Shown piece after piece: positions 37,589 through 46,656 of a stretch of DNA of 64,000 nt (its first letter is position 1; the number at the start of each line of letters is the position of its first letter). The stretch comes from Eucommia ulmoides (Eukaryota > Streptophyta > Magnoliopsida > Garryales > Eucommiaceae). The stretch is from the NCBI GenBank assembly GCA_016647705.1, contig CM028328.1:45303147-45367146 (forward strand), written 5' to 3'. A model generated the notes under the pieces. The model searched no databases. It had not been told where the DNA came from and was given only the letters and a program-made list of their open reading frames with translations. The position numbers and the translations under genes were made by a program.

Positions 37589-37818
37589 TTATAGATTCTG
37601 CAGGCACAGTGCTTAGATTTGCGAGCAACTTAAACCGGGGTCATGGAGCCTATTATTCATAATAAAAGTAATAATACTTCTAAATATTTGTATAATTCGT
37701 TTAACAAGCAAGAAAATTTTAAAAATTTTAACTGGAAAATTAGCACTTTTAACCCTTAAGTTTGCGGTAGTTGTCAAATTGATCCTTCTGATTTAAAAAG
37801 ATACATTTTGATCCTAAT
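37589..37818 (+). other. Start of the interior, possible gag leader
   Basis: Within this stretch 'gtcatggagcctattatt' (ATG at about 37643) opens a short frame close to where gag would begin. It is lost after some tens of codons with no gag motif. From about 37740 the text 'agcacttttaacccttaag' resembles the end of another small repeat. Coding function is not supported. Confidence 0.4.
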
Positions 37819-38070
37819 GTTAGTGATAGGTGTAAAATACCTATCTAATCTAAACCGAATTTGCCAGTTTTCGAGTACTTTATTTAAGTTTGAATATCGT
37901 TTTAGCTATTTTTATTAGTTAGGAGCAGGGAAGTAAACAATCGGCAAACCGAGCGAAATGGTGCAAAAAGGATAGCCAAAAAGATGAAAAGAGGAGGTTT
38001 CAAATAATAGAGCAATTCTGCCTAGGTAGAAATTAAGTAGAAAGATGCAAAAACTGAAGATTTGAAATCT

Positions 38071-38383
38071 GCCTAGGCGAAGTTTGCACCGCCTAGGCGG
38101 AAATTCGTTAGAAGGTTGCAACGGCTGAAGTATTGAATCCACCTAGGCGAAGTTTCCACCGCCTAGGCAAAAATCCATCAGAATGCTGGATTGACTGAAC
38201 TACTGGATTGAGTTGTACTGCTGTAAATCCGCCTAGGCGAAGTAGCTACCGCCTAGGCGGAATTCTGTCAGAAAGATAAGGAGCCAAGAAGTTAGTCCTC
38301 CGCCTAAGCGAAGATTCTACCGCTTAGGCGGAATTCTAACCGACTTAAGCACCGCCTAAGCGAAGTTTCTACCGCTTGGGCGA
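38071..38383 (+). repeat. Five palindrome pairs, each 20 bp apart, upstream of a TATA box
   Basis: gCCTAGGCg-type motifs start at 38071 and 38091, 38141 and 38161, 38231 and 38251, 38302 and 38322, 38354 and 38374. All five pairs have the same 20-bp spacing. The sequence between the two members of a pair is usually a version of 'aagtttctacc'. The array ends about 55 bp before the TATA box, the place of a U3 enhancer. Confidence 0.92.
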
Positions 38384-38436
38384 AAATCACAGAACAGGTC
38401 AAAATATCTGTTTGGATATTTTTGAACCCCTAAGCC

Positions 38437-38444
38437 TATAAATA
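38437..38444 (+). promoter_or_regulatory. TATA box of solo LTR B
   Basis: TATAAATA in 'gcctataaatacccc', matched by the inverted counterparts in the two other solo LTRs of the family (near 35475 and 45232). Confidence 0.65.
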
Positions 38445-39420
38445 CCCCTTGGCCACGTCTGAAACTTGTGGTTGAAGAACCCTAACCCTAGTAAATAGCT
38501 CTTAAGCTATATTTTGAAGATCAAGAAGGAGGTTCATCATTCGGATAAAGAAGGATAACTTGCAGATCGATCATTAGCAACAGTGAACCATTTCACTTCC
38601 AGATTTGATCGTTTCTCTCTTGTTTTATGCTTTGTAATCACTTTTTCATATCTAAGAATGTTGAATCCCTCTTAGTTTGCATGGTATATGGCTAAGATCT
38701 TGTAGTAGTAGATAAATGTTACTTAGGAGTAGTCGAAATCATGTAACCGTCTAGTTGAGTAAATTTATGTTACTTTAACGTGTTAATTGTCTAAATCCAA
38801 TTGTGTTTATCGTTATTCTTGATTTTATGCTTGTATTGATAAACCGAGAGTACGGAGTTTGACACTCGGGAGAGGTAACCCCGGATTCAGACTAGGGTAA
38901 ATACAACGTGACGTTCTAACGACCCGGGAGGGCGTTAGAACGTATGCAACCCATGATGTTGGCTTAAAATTCATGCGACTTAGGGTCGTTTAGGCGTTGA
39001 AGGGGACTTCTTCGTTGACACGAAGTCGTGTAATCCCTCGTTTTACACTCTGAAGAGGTAGCGGAGGAGTTATTGATATAGAGGTTGTCAGATTAGATAA
39101 AAACCATTATAGCTAACTAAATGAAATCGATTATGCATTATATGAAAGAGATTTATACCTAAGTAATTAGTGTAATTAAAACTAACCCAATAGTTGTAGT
39201 CTATCTTAGTATAGTAAATAGAAAACAAACGAATTACGATTAGTCGAGATAATACGAAACTATGTAAATCACAATACTCAACCGAATTACACGAATTTCC
39301 CAGTGGAACGATATCCGATCCTAAAAGATCCATTATATTAAAACTAAACCTCGTACACTTGCGAGTAGTCCAATTACCGCGAGGAGGAAACATGTGTGAA
39401 TACGAGTGCGTAGCAGTTAG

Positions 39421-40134
39421 GACATAACGTCGAAGTAGACTAATCAGTAACGAATTGTTCAATTAGCAAAGGAATAAATAAATGGAATGGAAGATTTCTT
39501 TGAGATCATAAAACAATGTTCAAACTATAATGAAATGTATTTTCATTTTGAGTAAGGAATTATGGTTTTGTTCATTCCCCTGTACAAATTAACCCATTAC
39601 TCATAATATATTATAATTGATATCTAAATATAATAATTTTCATAAAATCCATTAACTAAGAGAGCAAAAGTATTTGTTTTGTTCCCAAAAATGTGCTTGA
39701 TGGTTTGTGTACTATGGTTTGATCCATATTTGTATACATTGACGTTCTGTTATGTTTTTGGTGATTTGACACTTTGCACCAATGTGTTAATACCATTATT
39801 TCACTTTGGTCCCTATAATTTCACTTTGGTCCCTGTAATTTCACTTTGAACATATTAATATTTGAGAGGAGAGGTGGATTAATGTAACTTGTCTATAATA
39901 AGTGAAATAAGCCTAGGTGAGTGCCGTGTTTGTCGTGGACCATAGGAAATTGTCGCTGAATTGGAGTTATTACTATAAAGGTATGTGATGTATTCTATAT
40001 AAATCATGAAAATATATCTCCGTATTAAAGTATAGAAAAAACAAGTGTTGATAAAATGGACAGTTGACAATGATTCATGGATCAAGTAAAATTTTAAAAA
40101 GTGAAAAAAAATAATTTTATTATCCTGTTAAGCC
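39421..40134. other. Interior sequence, no gene recognised
   Basis: AT-rich. A short tandem repeat 'tttcactttggtccctataa' (about 20 bp, two to three copies) lies at 39807-39850. No coding or RNA gene signal is seen. Confidence 0.55.
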
Positions 40135-40555
40135 ATAGTTTGGATCCCGTCAGGAGGACACGTCCTGCAGGATGGTTTTGACCTATTAGGAGGGCACATC
40201 CTACGGGTGCTTGATTACGTTGCGCGATATTATGACTTGTCCGGAGGGTTAATCCGGCAGGTGGTTGTTGATATTATGACATGTTCGGAGGGTTAGTCCG
40301 GTAGGTGGTTGTTGATATTATGACCCGTCAGGAGTGTCAGTCCTACAGGTGGTTGATTATATTATGACCCGTCAAGAGGATAGTCCTACGGGTGGTTGAT
40401 TATTATAACCCGTCAGGAGGATAATCCTGCGGGTGGTTGACTATTATGACCTGTCAGGAGGGTAGTCTTGCAGGTGGTTTATTATGACCTATCCGGCAAA
40501 TTTGTCCGATAGGTAGTTGATTGACCCGTTAGGAGTGCAAATCCTACGGGTGATA
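40135..40555. repeat. Minisatellite of about 45-50 bp, roughly nine units
   Basis: Units contain 'gacccgtcaggagg', then 'tcctgcgggtggttgatta'. A related block is at 42770-42975. Each unit has a small inverted pairing between 'acccgtc/aggag' and 'ctcct/gcgggt' words. Repeats of this kind occur in gypsy LTRs of the Del/Tekay sort. The sequences following 42975 ('ctctcgatcgtgaggt') also match the solo LTR near 31340, so these blocks may be remains of another related LTR. Confidence 0.8.
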
Positions 40556-40579
40556 CCCCTACCATTGGGGAGAATAAAT

Positions 40580-40824
40580 AGAGTTATTTACACTTCTAAC
40601 ACTTTTTAAAATAAATAAAATAACTAAACAAAATAAAATAAAATACTGAAATAGAATTGTTTTAAACATATTTACGGAAGTAGACTTACCCTGGGATGTG
40701 ATCCCTGGGTTCGTGGGGCCGGACGGATACCCGGGGTTTGGAACCCCGGGTATATAAAAAAAAACATAAATAAAGAAATAAATTGGTTTTGGGGGTTTGT
40801 ACCCGGGGTTCAGTGCCCCAATCC

Positions 40825-40855
<31 letters not shown>

Positions 40856-42241
40856 AAACACGTTTTTGCCCAAGAAATTTTTAAAGTTTTCAGCAACTTT
40901 GAGTTGATTAACGGTGGTCTATCGATATTTTAAATAAATCTAATTTTTTTGTGCATAAATTATGTTCAAAACACTCCATAATTCTTTTTACAATACTAAC
41001 AACGGACAAGTGGATGAATTTTAAAAAAATCGTCAAAATTGACCAAATGAGCTGTTTCAATAACGACGAAATTTTTTTCGGCAATTTGGAATTAACAAAA
41101 AATTTCATGTCCGTAATAGAAATGAACTAATTTTTTGTATATAAATTATGTTCATAACACTATATAACAAAACTTAGAATACTGAAAACGGACTAGTGAA
41201 TAATTTTTAAATAATCTTCAAAGTTGGTCGGATGTAAGATAATAGAAAAAGTTCGGATGGACATAACTTTGTGCTCGGTGGTCCGTTTAAGGCGCTTTTT
41301 TTTTATTTTGGGTATTTTTTCGAGATCTAGGCGTAGGAAATTGCCGTCGAGTATTTTTTAAATAAAGCTCATTTTCACCTTCAATTTTGAATTTGAAGTA
41401 TTAGGTGACTAAATTTGTAATCTTTGTTGCGAGCGTGCATCTTGTCCCGTTGGTAAAATTAAAATCTTCAAAAGCCAGAGTGATGAATCAGATCAGACTC
41501 AACTTTCAAAAAAAAAATCACCCCCAACGGACCATAGAGCGCAAAGTTATGTCCATCCAAATGTTTTCTATTATCTTACATCCGACCAACTTTGACGATT
41601 ATTTAAAAATTATTCACTAGTCCATTTTTAGTATTCTAAGTTTTGTTATATAGTGTTATGAACATAATTTATATACAAAAAATTTGGTTCATTTATGTTA
41701 CGAACATGCAATCTTTTGTTAATTCCGAATTGCTAAAAAAAATTTCGCCGTTATCGAAATAGCTTATTTGGTCAATTTTGACGATTTTTTAAAATTCATC
41801 CACTTGTTTGTTTTTAATATTGTAAAAAGTATTATGGAGTATTTTGAACATAATTTATGCACAAAAAAATTAGATTTATTTAAAATATCGATAGATCACC
41901 GTTAATCAACTCAAAGTTGTTGAAAACTTTAAAAATTTCTTAGGCAAAAACGTGTTTTTTTTTTTTTGTTTTTTTTTTTGGGGGGGAGGGGGGTTAAACC
42001 CGGGGTTCAGTTCCCCGGGTTTTAATTAAAACACGAGGTACTGAACCCTGGGTATAAACCCCTAAAACTATTTTTTTATTATTATTATTTTTTGTATACC
42101 CAGGGTTCTGAACCCCGGGTATCCGTCCGGCCCCACCAACCCGGGAATCACATCCCCGGGTGAGTCTACTTTCGTAAATAAATTTAAAACAATTCTATTT
42201 CAGTATTATTTTTTTTTAAGTGTTAGAAGTGTAAACAATTC
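40580..42241. mobile_element. Foldback (long-inverted-repeat) transposon, MULE-like
   Basis: The two arms, about 40581-41300 and 41520-42241, are inverted copies. 'tttacacttctaacac' at the left answers its complement at the right. The 'ggatacccggggtt' segment at 40733 answers 42108. The 'tcgatattttaaataaatct' segment at 40922 answers 41876. A 9-bp direct repeat AGAATAAAT flanks it (40571-40579 and 42242-42250). A 9-bp duplication with long terminal inverted repeats is typical of Mutator-like elements. There is no transposase. Confidence 0.83.
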
Positions 42242-42250
42242 AGAATAAAT

Positions 42251-43193
42251 GGCTCTGGCACTGTTGATCACATTAGATGACACAATTGTACAGGTCATGG
42301 TACTGTCGTAACTCCCGATCATGAGGTTAAATGATCCTATGGCTAGTTGAAGAATGGTATGCGGTATTTTATTATATGACAAGATATTTGGATTGGTTGA
42401 CTCAAAACATTTGGATGGGGTGTTAAATATATTATTTCATTGGTGGCAATGGAACTAGCTTTTTAACACGGTATGTGGTTGTATATTATAGTGTATCTTA
42501 AAAAGTGGTGTTGATAAAAACACTTTATCAATAATTTTTTTTTTATGAAGGCAACATGTACATTGTCTTCTATATAAATTTACAAATTTTTACTTTCGTA
42601 TAAATTGTGGAAACTGTGTTTATTTAAAATAGAAGATTTTGTGATGTATTTGAATCAAATGGTTTTAAAGGTGAAAAATGATTTTTGGAATTGAATTGGT
42701 TGTAAAGGTGGAAAACAATTGTTGAATCAAGTTGGTTTTAAAAGTAGATGATGATTTTCAGTCCGACTATGCCATAGCTATGATCCTGTCAGGAGGGCAT
42801 GTCCTGCGGGATGGTTATGACCTATCCAGAGGATTTGTCCAGCAGGTGGTTATTGATATTATAACATGTCCAGAGGATTAGTCCGGCAGGTGGTGTTGAT
42901 ATTATGACCTGTCAGGAGGATTAGTCCTACAGGTGGGTGATTGACCCATTAGGAGTGCAAAAGCTACGGGTGATACGGTACCGTTGGAACTCTCGATCGT
43001 GAGGTAAAAACGATCCTATGGCTAGTAAGGAAGTATGTTATTTTATGATATATACGTGAGTTGATTAGTCAATTTGAAATCGATTTTATATTGAAGATAT
43101 TTGGTTGAGATTTTGATATTGACAGTAAGTTGGTGATATTTTGTCGAGATCTGGATACAATCCGGTGTGGCTACATTTTATTGGGAAGTGGAT

Positions 43194-43235
<42 letters not shown>

Positions 43236-44070
43236 TGATCCATAAAATGCTTTTATATTTCGAAGACAATACACCGATAAAAATAATTCAACTATATGTA
43301 TTGGTCCACTACTAACATTAGGCGGAGTCGGAATGTAGGGTCATTGGGATTTCATGGGGAAAGAATAATCTGAATTATCCTTGAGTTGATGAGTATTTTA
43401 GAAATCTATTGATATAATATTTTTATATAAAGTGACTATTGACTCTTTATGACATATCAGATTTTCGTAGTTGGAACATATTTATGTATTTCGATACATA
43501 GTTATATGTGGATTGAGACGTATTTGAAGCGCTTGGCCTTGTCAGGGACTTGATTAAATGTAGAGGCATGAAGGGAATTATTATAGATGACGCATTTGAC
43601 GTAATTTGATACGTATTGATGTGGTTTGGGGATATTTATGTGTTTTGAGAGACAGTTATGTGATTTTGACGTATTGCAGAAAATTTATTATTTAAAGTTA
43701 GATTGTGGTAATTTTTTTATAAAATGTTTACGAGATTGTTGAAAATTTTGATATTAATATTGAGATTGATGATTTTTTGTCTCGCGGGCCAGCTCACGTG
43801 GAGTTTGGGTTATCTGTTGCTATGATATTGATTGCGAGCATTGTTGGGTAGAAATATTGTTGCGAATTGGTTGACTGGAAATGTCGGATAAAATAAATAA
43901 ATGTTGGTTATGAAAAAAATTACTAAGGTTGTAGACCTACTGAAAATGAGATAGACCTAATCCACTGAGACTACCATGATATTTTAAGGATATCTTGTAT
44001 TGATTCTTATTTTTATCAGAGTAGCGCAGCAGAAGCATTTAGAAACATGAGATTCTTTGACAGTTAGTTA
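42251..44070. other. Interior of the large element, LTR-like debris
   Basis: Holds the second minisatellite block (42770-42975), a poly(A) run (43200-43232) and GT/AT-rich sequence. 'gtaccgttggaactctcgat' near 42980 and 'aactcccgatcatgaggtta' near 42310 resemble the solo LTR at about 31330. No coding frame with a recognisable motif is present. Confidence 0.55.
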
Positions 44071-44075
44071 TCTGT

Positions 44076-45963
44076 TGTACGCCGAGGATTTACACCCTCA
44101 AAGTATATGACTACTCGCAAGTATACGAGGTCAAAATTTTAGTATAGTATGATCGTTAAGATCGGGTTATCGTATCCACAGGGATTGGTGTCGTTACTAT
44201 CGAATACCTCTTTTGTCGTGACCTAATTTTATCTAGGTGGAAAAAAAATGTAATTAATTAATTAAACTAATACTAATATAACCTAAATTAACTACACTAA
44301 TATGCTAATATGTTTTAGGGTCAAGAATTGCCTAGGGATTAACGTGTTTACAAATACGTGTTCGATCTCGATTTACTCACGTTTACGGTGTTTGACCTAT
44401 TTGACAACCTCGGTACGTGAACTCCACCACCACCTCTCCCGAGTGTAAGACAGGGGAATACATGACTTCGAGTCAACGAAGAAGTCCCCCTCAACGCCTT
44501 AATGACCCTAGGTCACGTGAGTCTCACCCAGCGTCATTGATTACACACAATCTAACTCTCTCTCGGGTTATTGAATCCTGCGTTGTATTTACCCTATCGA
44601 CAATCTCCATTCTAAAACTCTCTTGCCACCTCTTTCGAGTGTAAGACGAGGGATATAACGTAACTTCGAGTCAACGAAGAAGTCTCCCTCAATGTCTTAA
44701 CAACTCTAGGTAGCGTGAGTCTTGCACCAACATCATCGGTTATCCACGATCCAACTCCCTCCTGGGTTATTGAATCGTGAAGATTGTTTACCAAAATCCG
44801 AATCCGGGGTTTGTCAAAACCCCGTATTCTCCATTTATCTAACTAAGCTTGATAAACAAACAATACGATAAATATAATCAAACTACGAATAACAATCACA
44901 AACGAAACACCGAAATCATCCAAACAATTTATTTATAAATTATATGTTAATCCCTACTATAATCCATATTTAACTCGAGGCCATAGCTGTATATACAATA
45001 AAATAATGAGCTAAACATGCCCAAATGATCCTAAGATAAAGAAATAAGAAAAAACAATCGAAGAACTTAGCTTCGTCCGAAGATAAACCGCTAAGAACGC
45101 TCAATGATCGATTCTCCATATTCTCCACTTTGGGATGTGAGCTCTACTTCTAAAACTCCTAAACCTAGTCCTAAATATAGCCAAAGGTGCCCAAATGACC
45201 GGGGGTTTACAAGGAATGGAGAGGGAATGGCATTTATAGCCAAAATATTTCAAAATATCTAATAAATATCAAGGCTGTGTCAGGGGTTTTTGCCTAGGCA
45301 TAGGGTTTTTCGCCTAGGCAGAGGTAGGTAGGTTAACTTTCTGCCGTTTTTCCGCCTAGGCGGTGGAATTCCCGCCTAGGCGAAGGAACTGTAGATTTGC
45401 ATTTTGTTTTGACTATAACTTCTTCATCCGAACTCCGATTGAGGTAATTCAAAAACCTATGGAAAGCTTAGAAAAAAATATAAAACTTATATGTTTTGCA
45501 TGTTTCCAAAATTGGATTGAATCATAGTCCAAAATAGCCTTGAAGTTACAGTACTTGTATCGGCTTTGCAGGTTTGGTGACCGCCTAGGCGAAGAAGTAA
45601 GCGGTGGACTTGGAAATGTTTTTATTGGGGTTTCCGTCTAAGCAGAGGAATTTTTTTCCTAGGCAGTGGGCTATCAGTAGCCTTTTGTCATTCTCAGCAT
45701 CTTCATTGCCTAGGCGGAGGTTTGGACGCCTAGGTGGTGGGCTTCTTTCATATTTTTGCCTCCTTGCTTGTTTATCCACCGTAACTTCAACTCGCCTTCG
45801 ATTTGATCTCATCGTTTTTGCTCCAGTTTTCTATATTTTTTCCCCACACTCCTGATTCATACAAAAAGTATAAAAACTAATTAAAACATAATAAAATACT
45901 ATATAAATGCTTGAAAACTAACTTAATTCGGTTTGGAAATAAATAGGTAGATCACACCTATCA
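44076..45963 (-). mobile_element. Solo LTR C (TGATAGGTG family), minus strand
   Basis: On the minus strand from TGATAGGTGTGATCTACC to CTCGGCGTACA, 1888 bp. Flanks are TCTGT (44071-44075) and TCTAT (45964-45968), one mismatch. It is longer than solo LTRs A and B because of an internal duplication: the 'cctctcccgagtgtaagac' block at 44435 recurs at 44630. Palindrome pairs lie at 45292-45737, upstream of a TATA-like 'tttatagcc' (complement) near 45233. Confidence 0.88.
45292..45737. repeat. Palindrome pairs, 20-21 bp apart, in solo LTR C
   Basis: CCTAGG-type motifs start at about 45292 and 45312, 45354 and 45374, 45636 and 45657, 45708 and 45728, plus a single clear one at 45583. Three pairs have 20-bp spacing and one has 21. 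The array is more spread out than in solo LTRs A and B. Confidence 0.85.
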
Positions 45964-46252
45964 TCTATGTTAGGTGTTATCGACCAAAGTGCACCATGTT
46001 TGCTGGTTATTGGATATAATATAGGTCACTGCAAATGAAAATGTTGCGATGTGTGGAAATGAGTTGACGGTTAAGAATTATGGGTGACTTTTGGTTATGA
46101 GACCTTACATAAAATACAGTTGTTCTAGAATCAAATGTAACTAACATGACCATGCGGTGCGAATCTGAAATGTTATTGTTTTGACCAAAATTTTAATTCC
46201 TATTGTTTTGAACAAAAATTTTGAGACGAAATTTCTTTTAAGGAGGAAGGGT

Positions 46253-46625
46253 TGTAAGACTCTGATTTTTTTTTAAAGCACAATTTAAGTATCATTTTCA
46301 CACATTTAGAAAATTATGGGGTAGACTTGTGTTATTTATAATTTGAGGGGTTAATTAGCAATTTTCAAAATGAAAATTGTAAAATTTTGGACTAAAAAGA
46401 TTTTAAATTCTTAATTAGGGGGAGATTTATGTAATTACAACTAAATTAATATATATATACACTCATGCACACACACGCGGGGAGGGGGTAGTAAAACAGA
46501 AATAGAGAATAAAAGAGAAAGAGAGAATCGGAGGCGGAGTGTCTCGTCGTCGGGGGTGTCGCTCCGTTCCGGTGGTGTGTGTGTGTGTGTCGTCGTTGGC
46601 TGGCTGGAAAAAAAAACAGAACAGG

Positions 46626-46656
<31 letters not shown>

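Larger units (their letters stand above)
37824..39415 (+). mobile_element. Solo LTR B (TGATAGGTG family), plus strand
   Basis: Runs TGATAGGTGTAAAATACC to GAGTGCGTAGCA, 1592 bp, with a perfect duplication GTTAG at 37819-37823 and 39416-39420. A TATA box, TATAAATA, is at about 38437-38444, preceded by the palindrome array at 38071-38383. Its downstream half parallels the solo LTRs at 34504 and 44076 in reverse, for example 'cgggagggcgttagaacg' near 38925. No interior sequence remains. Confidence 0.94.

Noticed and set aside
40135-40555. Regular direct repeats that could suggest a CRISPR-like array
   Set aside because: Repeats are imperfect, have no unique spacers and lie in plant retrotransposon DNA. 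It is a minisatellite.
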